In this document: piece by piece, positions 29,925 through 39,406 of the stretch
How the letters are laid out: each line of letters starts with the position of its first letter
Numbering within the stretch: position 1 is the stretch's first letter
Origin: CAVTND01 sp963735955
GTDB taxonomy: Bacteria; Pseudomonadota; Gammaproteobacteria; Burkholderiales; Burkholderiaceae_F
Assembly (NCBI GenBank): GCA_963735955.1
Contig: CAVTND010000001.1
Span: forward strand, 40,409 to 104,408
Direction of reading: 5' to 3'
Length of the DNA stretch: 64,000 nucleotides
Translations under genes and position numbers: made by a program
Notes under the pieces: generated by a model
Told to the model about the DNA's origin: nothing
The model's input: the letters and a program-made list of their open reading frames with translations, nothing else
Databases searched by the model: none

Positions 29925-30578
29925 TCATCCGACCGTCTCACGCGCAAGGCTGGCGGGCCATTGCAGGGTGTGTCCCGTGCTGGCCGCGAAGCGCTCCAGG
30001 TCTTCGGGCGTGTCGATATCGATGTGGTAGCGCCGGTTGTCGGTCTCGAACCAGCGCACGCGCTCGGGATGCGCGAGGCGCCACTTGCGACCGAGGTCGG
30101 CACTGCCGGCGAGCCATTCTTCGCGCAGTGCGGCGTCGAAGATGACCGGGTTGCCCGGCACGGGGTCCCCGTCTTCGCTCGCCACCCGCGGCACCACCAT
30201 CGAAGCGTCGCCGCGCTTCTTGAACGCGCCGATGAGGGCGGTGATGTCCTGCTCGTTGATCAGCGGCTGGTCGGCGAGCGCGACGATCACGGCGTCGAGT
30301 TTCGGCGACAACGCCTGCAGCCCGATACGCACCGACGAGGGCTGACCGTCGTCGGGCGACGCGTTGTGCGCAAGCGTGACCGGAAACGGGCATACGGCGG
30401 CTTCGATGGCCTCGGCATGATGACCGGTCACCACCACCACTTCGTCGACGCCCGCGCCGGTGAGCGCGACCAGTTGGCGCAGGATGAGTGGCACGCCCTC
30501 CAGCTCCAGCAGCGCCTTCGGCCGCCCGCCGAGGCGCGATCCGGCCCCAGCCGCCAGCACGACGGCGCCGACGGTCAT
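29925..30578 (-). CDS. MobA-like NTP transferase (molybdenum-cofactor type)
   Basis: 217 residues from ATG 30578. Rossmann-type nucleotidyltransferase: VVLAAGAGSRLGGRPKALLELEG, HNASPDDGQPSSVRIG, VALADQPL, and PGNPVIFD. This is the MocA/CoxC-like group that attaches CTP or GTP to molybdopterin for xanthine dehydrogenase-family enzymes; none of those enzymes is nearby, so the assignment stays generic. Confidence 0.82.
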   Translation of the reverse strand: MTVGAVVLAAGAGSRLGGRPKALLELEGVPLILRQLVALTGAGVDEVVVVTGHHAEAIEAAVCPFPVTLAHNASPDDGQPSSVRIGLQALSPKLDAVIVALADQPLINEQDITALIGAFKKRGDASMVVPRVASEDGDPVPGNPVIFDAALREEWLAGSADLGRKWRLAHPERVRWFETDNRRYHIDIDTPEDLERFAASTGHTLQWPASLARETVG

Positions 30579-30893
30579 CCGGCTGTACAGGCCGTTGGCC
30601 TTGAGCAGGCAACTCACGCTCAGTCTCCTTCGTCGCTCACCGCGTGCGCACTCAACGCAACGCCTCGATGCAACCAGACAATACGCCGCGCGCGGCACCC
30701 AGTTGGACAAGTGCGTCCGACAGGTGCGCCGGATCGCCGGTGTCACACCCGTCGCTCAGGATGACGACCCGCGCCAGATGCCGACCCTGTCAACGATCGC
30801 CCAATCAAGCCTAAAGCGGACACAATCTACTATTCCGAAACGATGTGGCTGGCCGGAAGCGATGCCCAGTTCGCAGACTGGTCAGGGCGGACA

Positions 30894-31370
30894 ATGGAAT
30901 CTCCTACTGAATCCAAATGGCGCTACCACGGTGTGCGGGTGGTGCATAGCAGCGAACTCGACATCAACACACCACAGACGCCCGGGATGAACCGCGCCGC
31001 GGCGATCACCTACGCGCGCGCCGGCGCGGAAAAGCTCTGGGCTGGAACGGTCGTGATCCACCCGAAGGCCAAGACCGGCGCCCATCATCACGGCCCGGTC
31101 GAGAGCGTGATCTATGTCGTCAGCGGACGTGCGAGGATGCGCTGGGGCGATCGCCTGGAATTCGTTGCCGAAGCGGGGCCAGGCGATTTCATCTTCGTGC
31201 CACCCTTCGTTCCTCACCAGGAGATCAACGCCAGCGACAACGAGCCGCTGTCATGCGTGCTCGTGCGCAGCGGTCAGGAGCCCGTTGTGGTCAATCTCGA
31301 CATTCCCGTGGCGGAACAGCCAGAGGAAGTCCATTGGGTCGACGATATTCATAAGGCAGCAGGCAAGTAG
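30894..31370 (+). CDS. Cupin-domain protein
   Basis: 158 residues from ATG 30894 (AGGGCGG just upstream; ATG 30843 would add 17). Single cupin barrel: motif 1 HHHGPVESVIYVVSGRARMRWG and motif 2 PGDFIFVPPFVPHQEIN give His/Glu metal ligands. Probably a small-molecule oxygenase, isomerase or sensor; substrate unknown. Confidence 0.85.
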   Translation: MESPTESKWRYHGVRVVHSSELDINTPQTPGMNRAAAITYARAGAEKLWAGTVVIHPKAKTGAHHHGPVESVIYVVSGRARMRWGDRLEFVAEAGPGDFIFVPPFVPHQEINASDNEPLSCVLVRSGQEPVVVNLDIPVAEQPEEVHWVDDIHKAAGK

Positions 31371-31622
31371 CGGAGTGCTCAACCGCTCGCACAACTCGGT
31401 CGGCGCAATTTGCGGGTGACTTTCTTTCAGATAGCTTCATCAAAGCTGCAAACCGCGTATAGGCCCACATGCGTCTGCCGTCTGCACGGGCTGCTGTCGC
31501 AACCAGGCGGCTGCAGCCCGATTGGCGTTCGGGCAGCGACGCCGTAACCTAGGCGGCTGAGCCAGGAAGAGCGTGCGCCCGCGGCGACTGCAGCGGGCGG
31601 CACACAACCAGAGGAGGCCCGC

Positions 31623-33893
31623 ATGTCCGACAACCTGCGCGACGCTGCGCTTGAGTATCACCGCGTGCCGACGCACGGCAAGATATCGGTGGTGCCGACC
31701 AAGGCGATGGTGACGCAACGCGATCTTTCGCTTGCGTATTCGCCCGGTGTGGCCGAGGCCTGCAACGAAATCGTCCGCGACCCGCGCGAGGCGCACACGC
31801 TGACGGCGCGCGGCAACCTCGTCGCCGTCGTGACCAACGGCACCGCCGTGCTCGGACTCGGCAACATCGGCCCGCTGGCCGGCAAGCCGGTCATGGAGGG
31901 CAAGGGCTGCCTGTTCAAGAAGTTCGCCGGCATCGACGTGTTCGACATCGAACTCAATGAGCACGACCCGGACAAACTGGTCGACATCATCGCAGCGCTC
32001 GAGCCGACCTTCGGCGGCATCAACCTCGAGGACATCAAGGCGCCCGAGTGCTTCTACATCGAGCGCAAGCTGCGCGAGCGGCTGAAAATCCCCGTGTTCC
32101 ACGACGACCAGCATGGCACCGCGATCGTCGCGGCGGCCGCAGTGCTGAACGGCCTGCGCCATGTCGGCAAGGACATCGCGAAGGCCAGGCTGGTGTGTTC
32201 CGGCGCAGGTGCGGCGGCGATTGCCTGCCTCGATCTGATGGTCAGCCTCGGCTTTCGCCCCGAGAACATCCTCGTCGCCGACAGCAAGGGCGTGGTTTAC
32301 GCCGGTCGCGCCGGGCTCGATGAAAGCAAGGCGCGCTATGCGCGCGAGACCGCAGCGCGAACTCTGGCCGATGCAATGCCCGGAGCCGACATTTTCATGG
32401 GCCTGTCAGGCCCCGGCGTGCTGACTCCAGAGATGGTCAAGGTGATGGCCGTGCAGCCGATCATCCTGGCGATGGCGAATCCGACGCCGGAGATCATGCC
32501 GGAACTCGCAAAGGCCGCACGCCCCGACGCGATCATAGGCACTGGCCGGTCCGACTACCCGAACCAGGTCAACAACGTGCTGTGTTTCCCGTTCATCTTC
32601 CGTGGCGCGCTGGATGTCGGCGCCACCACGATCAATGAAGCGATGAAGCTCGCTACCGTGCACGCACTGGCAGACTTGACGCACGCAGAGGTCCCGGATG
32701 AAGTCGCCAGTGTCTACGGCGCGGAGGGTCTGCGCTTCGGGCCGGAGTACCTGATTCCAAAACCGTTCGATCCGCGGCTTATCGATCGCATCGCACCGGC
32801 GGTGGCCCAGGCGGCCATGGACAGTGGCGTCGCGACGCGGCCGCTGGCAGACCTCGAGGACTATCGCGCTCAGCTACGGCGTTTCGTCTACCAGTCCGGC
32901 AGCACGATGGAACCGGTGTTTGCGCGGGCGAAAAAAGTGGCGAAGCGGCTGATCTATGCGGAGGGCGAGGAGGAGCGCGTGCTGCGCGCCGCGCAGATCG
33001 TGGTCGACGAGGGCGTCGCGCGGCCGATACTGATCGGTCGTCCGGACGTCATCGCGATGCGGATCGAGCGTTACGGGCTGCGGCTGAAGCTCGGCTCCGA
33101 CATCGAGTGCGTCAACGTGCTCGATGACCCGCGCTACCACGACACCTGGATGGAGTACTACGAGGTCGCGAAGCGACATGGAGTATCGCGCTCGCTGGCG
33201 CAGACGGAGATCCGTACCCGCACGACGCTGATCGGCGCGATGCTGGTCCGCAGGGGCGATGCGGACGCGATGTTGTGCGGCACTGTCGGAGCCTACGCGG
33301 ATCACCTCCGCTATGTGCGTACCGCCATTGGCCTGCGCCCCGGCGTGCACACGTTCGCTGCGATGCAGCTTCTGATCCTGCCGAACCGACAGCTGTTCAT
33401 CTGTGATACGCACGTGAATGCGGATCCGACGGCAGAACAAGTCGCAGAGATGGCGATGCTCGCCGCCGATGCAGTGCGCCGCTTCGGTATCGCACCGAGC
33501 GTCGCCCTGCTGTCGCACTCGAACTTCGGCAGCTCGGAACTGCCGTCGGCCCTCAAGATGAGCGCGGCTCTGAAGCTGGTCCGCGAACGCAATCCCGACT
33601 TTCCGGTCGACGGCGAGATGCAGGCCGACACCGCGCTGTCGCATGTTGTGCTGGAATCTTCGATGCCGGACTCGCCACTGACAAACGAGGCGAACCTGCT
33701 GATCATGCCGAATGTCGACGCCGCCAATATCACCTACAACGCGCTGCGCGTCACCGCCGGCGGCGGCATCACGATCGGTGCGATTCTGCTGGGCGCCGCG
33801 CGGCCAGTGCATATCCTGACGCCGGCCTCGACGGTGCGTCGAATCGTCAACATGTCGGCGGTGGCCGTTGTCGACGCCGCTTCACGTGGCTGA
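31623..33893 (+). CDS. maeB: NADP-dependent malic enzyme (maeB type, with PTA-like domain)
   Basis: Oxidative decarboxylation of malate to pyruvate with NADPH formation. 756 residues: malic N-domain (about 1-160, SLAYSPGVAEAC, TNGTAVLGLGNIG), NAD(P)-binding domain (about 165-410, VCSGAGAAAIACLDL) and a C-terminal phosphotransacetylase-like domain (about 430-756) that in MaeB is regulatory, binding acetyl-CoA. Strong ribosome site AGAGGAGG before the ATG. Monocistronic; connects the TCA cycle to gluconeogenesis and lipid synthesis. Confidence 0.96.
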   Translation: MSDNLRDAALEYHRVPTHGKISVVPTKAMVTQRDLSLAYSPGVAEACNEIVRDPREAHTLTARGNLVAVVTNGTAVLGLGNIGPLAGKPVMEGKGCLFKKFAGIDVFDIELNEHDPDKLVDIIAALEPTFGGINLEDIKAPECFYIERKLRERLKIPVFHDDQHGTAIVAAAAVLNGLRHVGKDIAKARLVCSGAGAAAIACLDLMVSLGFRPENILVADSKGVVYAGRAGLDESKARYARETAARTLADAMPGADIFMGLSGPGVLTPEMVKVMAVQPIILAMANPTPEIMPELAKAARPDAIIGTGRSDYPNQVNNVLCFPFIFRGALDVGATTINEAMKLATVHALADLTHAEVPDEVASVYGAEGLRFGPEYLIPKPFDPRLIDRIAPAVAQAAMDSGVATRPLADLEDYRAQLRRFVYQSGSTMEPVFARAKKVAKRLIYAEGEEERVLRAAQIVVDEGVARPILIGRPDVIAMRIERYGLRLKLGSDIECVNVLDDPRYHDTWMEYYEVAKRHGVSRSLAQTEIRTRTTLIGAMLVRRGDADAMLCGTVGAYADHLRYVRTAIGLRPGVHTFAAMQLLILPNRQLFICDTHVNADPTAEQVAEMAMLAADAVRRFGIAPSVALLSHSNFGSSELPSALKMSAALKLVRERNPDFPVDGEMQADTALSHVVLESSMPDSPLTNEANLLIMPNVDAANITYNALRVTAGGGITIGAILLGAARPVHILTPASTVRRIVNMSAVAVVDAASRG

Positions 33894-33941
33894 GGCGGCG
33901 ACGCCGCCAAGCTGACAACGCGCATCGGAGAAAGACACGGA

Positions 33942-34790
33942 ATGACAGTCGAACGTGGTGCGAAAACGCGCGGACGTACAGCGCGCGCAATGTCCGGCGC
34001 AGATGCAATCGAGATCAAGGCGACGGTCTCCGATCGCCAGATCAAGGCTGCATTGAAGCGATACGGGCTCACACCCAACAATGACGAAGAACGCTACATC
34101 TACTTCTTCGACACGCCGGCGCTTGACCTGCTTGAAGCAGGGATCATCGTTCGCGCCCGGCGCAACGTCGGCGAGGCCCACGACAGCACGGTCAAGTTCC
34201 GACCGGTGGACCCGGCGTCGGTGAGCGACGAATGGCGCAAGTACCGCGACTTCAAGATTGAGGCCGATGCAAGTGAAAAGGGACTCGTCAAGTCGGCGTC
34301 GTTCTCGATGCCTGCCGAGAAGGGCTTGATCAAGCGCGTCGCCGGCGGCAAGAAGGCAATCCGGGACCTGCTGACCCGCGAGCAAAAGGCGTTCATTGAG
34401 AAGACTGCCAAGCGCAAGATCGACTTTGACCGGCTGGTGGTGCTCGGACCTTTGCGCGCGCACAGGTGGCGGTTCGAAGACCCTGCATGTCCGTGGCGGA
34501 TCACGGCGGAACTGTGGCTGCGAGAAGACGGGCAACGGATGTTGGAGGCGTCGATCAAGGCACCGGCCGTGCAGGCCGCGGTCGCCACCGCAGGGTTCAT
34601 GGCTTTCCTCGCAGAAGTCGGCGCGGAACACGACAACGAGCAGCAAACCAAGACGCGCTGGGCGCTCTCGTACTACGCCGGCAAGCAGGCGAAGGCGTCC
34701 CGGAAAGTGGCGTCCGCGGAGCCCAGGCCTGGGACCTCCGGCGCGAGGAGATCTGCGAAGGCTGCGACCCGTTCCATCGCGAAAAGGTGA
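33942..34790 (+). CDS. CYTH-like domain protein
   Basis: 282 residues. The core (about 20-200) resembles the CYTH / triphosphate-tunnel fold: AIEIKATVSD (ExExK-like start), YFFDTPALDLLEAGIIVRARR, STVKFRP, and late basic/acidic strands. Such enzymes act on triphosphates or, as class IV cyclases, on ATP. The tail is Lys/Arg/Ala-rich, which may bind nucleic acid or polyphosphate. Substrate unproven; the classic EXEXK is reduced to EIK here. Confidence 0.55.
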   Translation: MTVERGAKTRGRTARAMSGADAIEIKATVSDRQIKAALKRYGLTPNNDEERYIYFFDTPALDLLEAGIIVRARRNVGEAHDSTVKFRPVDPASVSDEWRKYRDFKIEADASEKGLVKSASFSMPAEKGLIKRVAGGKKAIRDLLTREQKAFIEKTAKRKIDFDRLVVLGPLRAHRWRFEDPACPWRITAELWLREDGQRMLEASIKAPAVQAAVATAGFMAFLAEVGAEHDNEQQTKTRWALSYYAGKQAKASRKVASAEPRPGTSGARRSAKAATRSIAKR

Positions 34791-34850
34791 CGGGACGTTC
34801 TGAGCAAGGTGCGTGCGACTCCGCGGCTGGCCGCGGTACCGGAGGTCAAC

Positions 34851-35657
34851 TTGAACCAAGACCCGTTTGCTGAATTGAAAACGCGACAGCGTGAAATGTG
34901 GGCGTCGTTTACGCCAACGGCCATGTTCACGACTCCGGTGGCTGGGCAACTCGTCAAGTTTGCGGAGATCAAGCCAGGCGAGGCGGTTCTCGATGTGGGC
35001 ACGGGAACCGGCGTGGTGGCCATCACGGCGGCGCGTGCCGGAGCCCGGGTCACCGGTCTCGACCTGACGCCCGCTTTGCTGGAGCAGGCGCGCGAGAACG
35101 CCCGTATCGCCCAGATCGAGAACATTGTCTGGACCGAGGGCGACGCCGAACAGCTGCCCTATCCTGACGCGTCATTTGATGTTGTGCTGAGTCAGTTCGG
35201 GCACATGTTTGCGCCGCGCCCCGACCTTGCAATTTCGGAAATGCATCGCGTACTCAGGCGCAGTGGCCGCATTGCGTTCGCTACCTGGCCGCCCGAGCAC
35301 TTCGTTGGTCGAGTGTTTGCTTTCGTGGGCAAGAACTCACCTCCGCCTCCGCCGGGGGCCGCTCCGCCCCCGATGTGGGGTGTCCCTGCGGTCATCGCTG
35401 AGCGACTGGGCACGCGCTTCGACGCCCCTTTCTTCCAGCGCGGCACGATGCACTTTCCCGCTCTCAGCATTGCGCACTTCCGCATGTTCATGGAGCGTTC
35501 TGTAGGGCCGATGCAAAAGGTGGTCGAGAGCGCGGCGGGCGATCCGCAAAGACTGGCTGCCATCAGAGCCGAATTCGACGCCTTGGCCGCCCCCTACTTC
35601 TTCGACAATCTCGTGCACCAGGACTATCTGCTGACACGCGCGCGTGCGCTCCACTGA
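34851..35657 (+). CDS. Class I SAM-dependent methyltransferase
   Basis: 268 residues from TTG 34851, preferred because GGAGG lies five bases upstream (GTG 34809 is in frame without such a site). Methyltransf_11/25 pattern: VLDVGTGTGVVAITAARAGARVTGLDL (motif I), EGDAEQLPYPDASFDVVLSQFG and HRVLRRSGRIAFATW. Ubie/Coq5-like small-molecule methyltransferase; substrate unknown. Confidence 0.85.
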   Translation: MNQDPFAELKTRQREMWASFTPTAMFTTPVAGQLVKFAEIKPGEAVLDVGTGTGVVAITAARAGARVTGLDLTPALLEQARENARIAQIENIVWTEGDAEQLPYPDASFDVVLSQFGHMFAPRPDLAISEMHRVLRRSGRIAFATWPPEHFVGRVFAFVGKNSPPPPPGAAPPPMWGVPAVIAERLGTRFDAPFFQRGTMHFPALSIAHFRMFMERSVGPMQKVVESAAGDPQRLAAIRAEFDALAAPYFFDNLVHQDYLLTRARALH

Positions 35658-35745
35658 ACGAGTTACCTGTTCTCGTGCAGTACACCGGCCCTTCTCAGGC
35701 CAGGTCGATGTAGAGTCGCCGTCGCTCCGAATCCGGGCCGACCTG

Positions 35746-36438
35746 ATGCGGACAACTCTCGGCGTTGGAATCCTGATCGCAACCGTCAGTACTGAAGCGC
35801 TGGCCGGCGCTCCGCTGATCACTGACGATGCAGCCGTCATCGAAGCGAAATCCTGCCAGCTCGAGTCCTGGATGGAGGCGGCGCGCGACGCGCGGGCATA
35901 CTGGCTTGTGCCGGCCTGCAACTTCGCGGGCAAGGTCGAAATGGCCATCGGACTGGGCGGAGCGAACCCTGACGGCGAGCCGAACTCACGTCAGTACGCG
36001 CTTCAGGCAAAGACCGTATTTGGCCAGGGCGAAGATGGCTTCTGGTCGGTCGGGGCCGTCGGCGGTGTGCTTCGTGACAGCGGTCCGGTACAGGACGGCG
36101 CCTCGGCCTGGTCGTACTACGCTAAAGCCCTGCTTTCACTTTATCCCAGCGATGCGCTCGAAGTCGACCTGAATCTGGGAGCGAACAATGTCTACGGGGC
36201 TGGTGCAACGCTGGTCGCGGGCGCGGCCGTTCAGTTCGCGCTAATTCCGCGTGCGACGCTGTTCGCCGAAGTTTTTCGCGACGAACGTGGGCCCGGAAAG
36301 TATCAGGTAGGTACACGCTATGCCTTCATTCCATCGCGCCTCGAAGCCTACGTGAGCTACGGCAACCGTCTTGGCAACGCAGACTCGTGGTGGGCGATCG
36401 CCGGGATCCGGATCAACACGGCCCCGTTTCTGCCTTGA
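35746..36438 (+). CDS. Exported protein, probable outer-membrane barrel
   Basis: 230 residues from ATG 35746. Signal peptide (MRTTLGVGILIATVSTEALA-G) then alternating hydrophobic/polar strands with aromatic girdles and a final strand WWAIAGIRINTAPFLP, typical of small outer-membrane barrels. Begins APLITDDAAVIEAKSCQLESW, as in uncharacterised beta-barrel family proteins. Function unknown. Confidence 0.6.
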   Translation: MRTTLGVGILIATVSTEALAGAPLITDDAAVIEAKSCQLESWMEAARDARAYWLVPACNFAGKVEMAIGLGGANPDGEPNSRQYALQAKTVFGQGEDGFWSVGAVGGVLRDSGPVQDGASAWSYYAKALLSLYPSDALEVDLNLGANNVYGAGATLVAGAAVQFALIPRATLFAEVFRDERGPGKYQVGTRYAFIPSRLEAYVSYGNRLGNADSWWAIAGIRINTAPFLP

Positions 36439-36442
36439 CAGC

Positions 36443-36676
36443 GTGCCGGCCTTTCTGGTCGAAGATTGCGATGAGGGCCACTGCGCAATTTTTTTGCCGT
36501 CGGTGCCCACGCCGGCTGCGGGCTCGATTTACATTATCGAGAAGCGCCGCGTGCACGCGGTTGACGTGCCGTTCACCCCGGCCGTGAGCGTGATTTCGAA
36601 ATGGGGCGCGGGATCAAGTGAACTGCTGGCCGGAATGAAACGTGCGGAACAGAAACTCGTGCCGGTCCCCGCGTGA
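36443..36676 (+). CDS. Small DUF502-like fragment
   Basis: 77 residues from GTG 36443, four bases after the previous stop. The pattern EGHCAIFLPSVPTPAAGSIYI followed by VHAVDVPFTPAVSVISKWGAG matches the C-terminal part of DUF502 membrane proteins, but the transmembrane part is missing. Either a stand-alone short version of the family or the remnant of a truncated gene. Likely co-transcribed with the preceding barrel protein. Confidence 0.5.
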   Translation: MPAFLVEDCDEGHCAIFLPSVPTPAAGSIYIIEKRRVHAVDVPFTPAVSVISKWGAGSSELLAGMKRAEQKLVPVPA

Positions 36677-36735
36677 GCTGAAGGACGGCTGGATCAGTCG
36701 AGCAACTCAGAACGGCAGGTAACTGGACCGAAGTC

Positions 36736-37137
36736 ATGCGCCTTGCTTCCGATATCAGATCGCAGCCGCCAGGTGTCTTGCTGCTGCGGTTCACCGTGGC
36801 CGGCCTGATGCTGTTCCATGGCATTGCCAAGCTGCGCAACGGCCTCGATCCCATCGAGTCCCTTCTTGCCGGCGCAGGTCTGCCGACTTGGTTCGCCTAC
36901 GGCGCGCACATCGGCGAAACCATTGCTCCACTCATGGTGCTCGTTGGTGTCCTGGTACGACCAGCAGCGCTGGTCATGGCCTTTAACATGCTCGTGGCGG
37001 TGGCGCTCGCGCACTCGTCGCAGCTCTTTACGCTCGGACCCTCGGGTGGATACGGCCTTGAACTTCAGGCCTTCTTCTTGCTGGGCGCAATCGCAATCGC
37101 GCTGCTTGCCGACGGCAAACGCAGAACCCACCCATAG
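36736..37137 (+). CDS. DoxX family membrane protein
   Basis: 133 residues, four membrane helices. DoxX hallmarks: LLLRFTVAGLMLFHGIAKL, GLPTWFAYGAHIGETIAPLMVLVGVLVRPAALVMAFNM. Related proteins act with thiol or respiratory oxidoreductases; specific role unknown. Confidence 0.85.
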   Translation: MRLASDIRSQPPGVLLLRFTVAGLMLFHGIAKLRNGLDPIESLLAGAGLPTWFAYGAHIGETIAPLMVLVGVLVRPAALVMAFNMLVAVALAHSSQLFTLGPSGGYGLELQAFFLLGAIAIALLADGKRRTHP

Positions 37138-37212
37138 CAACTGCGGTCGTGTTTTGTTCACAGCCGGGTCGTCAGAATCAACGCCCATACTCACCGCGCA
37201 GGAGAAAAGACC

Positions 37213-37695
37213 ATGCAGAGAATCACGCCATTTCTTTGGTATGCGAAAGAGGCCGAGGAGGCCGCAGCTTTCTATGCATCCATATTTCCAGACTCGCGCG
37301 TTAACCGCGTCGTCGCGTTGCCGAGCGAATCTCCGAGCGGGCCGCCGGGATCGGTCAAGGTTGTCGAGTTCGTGCTGTTCGGGCAGGAGTTTGTAGCCAT
37401 GACCGCGGGCCCGCTCGATCCGTTCAACCACGCGGTTTCGTTCGTCGTGAATTGCAAGGACCAGGCGGAGATCGATCGCTACTGGAACGCGCTTCTCGAC
37501 GGCGGCACGCCGGAGCAGTGCGGATGGCTGAAGGACCGCTTCGGTCTGTCGTGGCAGATCGTCCCCACCATTCTTGGCGAGATGATGGCCGAGCCCGATC
37601 GAACCAAGGCCAAGCGTGCGTCAGATGCAATGATGAAGATGGTCAAGATCGATATCGCTGCGCTGCAGGCAGCCTACGCTGGCACGTCGGGGTAA
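37213..37695 (+). CDS. VOC-superfamily (PhnB-like) protein
   Basis: 160 residues. Glyoxalase/bleomycin-resistance-like fold of the PhnB/3-demethylubiquinone-methyltransferase-like group: ITPFLWYAKEAEEAAAFYASIFPDS, GQEFVAMTAGP, NHAVSFVVNC, and DRFGLSWQIVPTIL. Metal-binding residue pattern is partial. Function unassigned; ribosome site AGGAGAAAAG present. Confidence 0.85.
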   Translation: MQRITPFLWYAKEAEEAAAFYASIFPDSRVNRVVALPSESPSGPPGSVKVVEFVLFGQEFVAMTAGPLDPFNHAVSFVVNCKDQAEIDRYWNALLDGGTPEQCGWLKDRFGLSWQIVPTILGEMMAEPDRTKAKRASDAMMKMVKIDIAALQAAYAGTSG

Positions 37696-37767
37696 TGGTG
37701 AAGGTCCGCCAAAGGCGGACGTACTAATTGGACCGGATGCATTCGTTTTCGCCTTAAGCCGGGCACC

Positions 37768-38565
37768 TCAGACATTCAGCGGCGCCGGAATCACGCACTC
37801 CTCCCGACACAGGCCTGCACGACTGCGCGACCATGCTGCGACGAAGCCCTGCTTGGTTATCGCCGTCCGCGATCGCAGCAGCCGATGCAGCTCTCTCTGC
37901 CATGCGCGCCGAATGGTCGGAAACTCGGCATCAAGCGGGTGCAGTGCGAGCCTGACAATCGGCGCAGACGTGTTGTGCAGTGCCAAGCGTCCCCATGCCA
38001 TGGAGAGCGCACGTCGCCCTGGCGTTCGGACGCTGAACGTCAGGCACGGGGCTCGTAGTGAAACGCCGGATCGCAACAGGTGAATATGGCTCCGAGTCGT
38101 TACGTATTGAAGGTCCGGAAACTGCCGCAGCGCTTTCCACGCTTCGTCGCTCAGCAACCAGGCCGGCGGAACAAAGCCTGCCAGTGGCCACCCGTTGGCC
38201 ACAAACCAGCGTCGTCCGAGCAGCAGTCGTTCGGCGCTCTCGCGTTGGCTCAAGGCACAGAACTCACCTTCGCCGGCGGTATAGATGCGGCGCCGTAGCC
38301 AATCCGCCATCGAAGCGGGCAATCCGCTGTCCTGGTGAAAGTAGCCATGCAAGGCCAGCTCATGGCCGCAGTTGAGTTGCTCGGACATTTGGGCCTCGAA
38401 TGTCGGTGCGAGTGCGGAGCACTGGCCGTGATAGGCCGGCACGACAAGCAAGGTGAGCGGCACATTGGCCACATCTTTCACGGCGCTGATCACTTGCTGG
38501 CACGCACGCCACGTCGCCGGCGCAACGTCATGCAGGGATACGCAGACCCAGGCGGTGTCAGCCAT
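37768..38565 (-). CDS. DUF2334 polysaccharide-deacetylase-like protein
   Basis: 265 residues from ATG 38565. NodB-like barrel of the DUF2334 group: CVSLHDVAPATW (Asp/His motif 1), LTLLVVPAYHG, and HELALHGYFHQD (motif 2 H-x-x-x-H region), GFVPPAWLLS. Probably a deacetylase acting on a glycan or lipid-linked sugar; substrate unknown. Confidence 0.8.
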   Translation of the reverse strand: MADTAWVCVSLHDVAPATWRACQQVISAVKDVANVPLTLLVVPAYHGQCSALAPTFEAQMSEQLNCGHELALHGYFHQDSGLPASMADWLRRRIYTAGEGEFCALSQRESAERLLLGRRWFVANGWPLAGFVPPAWLLSDEAWKALRQFPDLQYVTTRSHIHLLRSGVSLRAPCLTFSVRTPGRRALSMAWGRLALHNTSAPIVRLALHPLDAEFPTIRRAWQRELHRLLRSRTAITKQGFVAAWSRSRAGLCREECVIPAPLNV

Positions 38566-38807
38566 GGGGATATGCAGTAGCAAGGCGGCCGGATCGCCAA
38601 AGGCGTAACCGCAGCGCTGAGTAGCGTGTGAACGGACGGCCAAAGACCTGAGTCACATCAGACCCTGGCGCGTTCAGAGCTGCCCGACGCGCGCTTTGCC
38701 ATGGTGTGGGATCGAAGAGTTGATCCATGCTGATTTTCGAGCTTTCGCACGCCTAGGCAGGCAACGTGCCCGCGGGGCGGCGCGCGCCTGCCAGTCGCCG
38801 GGACCAC

Positions 38808-38822
38808 AGGCACGCCAAGTGC
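38808..38822 (+). promoter_or_regulatory. Probable sigma-54 promoter of the DUF2383 gene
   Basis: AGGCAC-GCCAA-GTGC: correct -24 half and spacing; the -12 half is GTGC rather than TTGC. About 38 bases before the ATG at 38860. Confidence 0.45.
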
Positions 38823-38859
38823 TGCAGACAATCCATTCACAATCGACAAGGAGGGCTTG

Positions 38860-39345
38860 ATGATCATCAGCGGCCAGGAAGCGATTGGAGAGCATCTGCT
38901 TCAATTACTTGCCGCCTGCAAGGCCTGCGCGGCGGTGGCTACGAAACTGGCGCCCGAGGCCCGAAGGGAATCCTTGCGGGCGTTCCTGTACGAACGGGCC
39001 GATCGGTACAGGCGCTCGGAAGACGAACTCAAAGGGTGTCTGCAAATCTTGCCGCAAGTATTCGCTGACCGCCCATCGGTGTCGACCCTGACTTCGATGC
39101 ACGGAGCGGATGTCGCCACCGTTTGGGAGGCCACTGAATGTGCGGCTCTCATATATTTCCGGGATGCGCTGGACGCTGAACTGCCGTTAAGCATCGAAGA
39201 CGTGGTGCTCCAACATATTGAGGACGGCGTCACTGCGCTCGAGCAGTTGAGAGCGGTTCAAGAGGATCCGCGGTCCGGCGTTGCGAAGCCGGCCGCGCCG
39301 GCGCCGAATGCGCGCATACGGCTTGCCGCAGAGCCTGGTCGTTAA
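38860..39345 (+). CDS. DUF2383-like ferritin-fold protein
   Basis: 161 residues from ATG 38860, with AAGGAGGG about five bases upstream. All-helical four-helix-bundle pattern of PA2169/DUF2383 stress proteins (LLAACKACAAVATKLAPEARRESLRAFLYERADRY..., VLQHIEDGVTALEQLRAV). Function unknown; often found among general-stress genes, as here. Confidence 0.65.
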   Translation: MIISGQEAIGEHLLQLLAACKACAAVATKLAPEARRESLRAFLYERADRYRRSEDELKGCLQILPQVFADRPSVSTLTSMHGADVATVWEATECAALIYFRDALDAELPLSIEDVVLQHIEDGVTALEQLRAVQEDPRSGVAKPAAPAPNARIRLAAEPGR

Positions 39346-39406
39346 ATTCATCGCTGGAGTCGAGCCCATGAAGCGAGTTGAGACCTGGTTTGAGCTCGAC
39401 AAGTAC

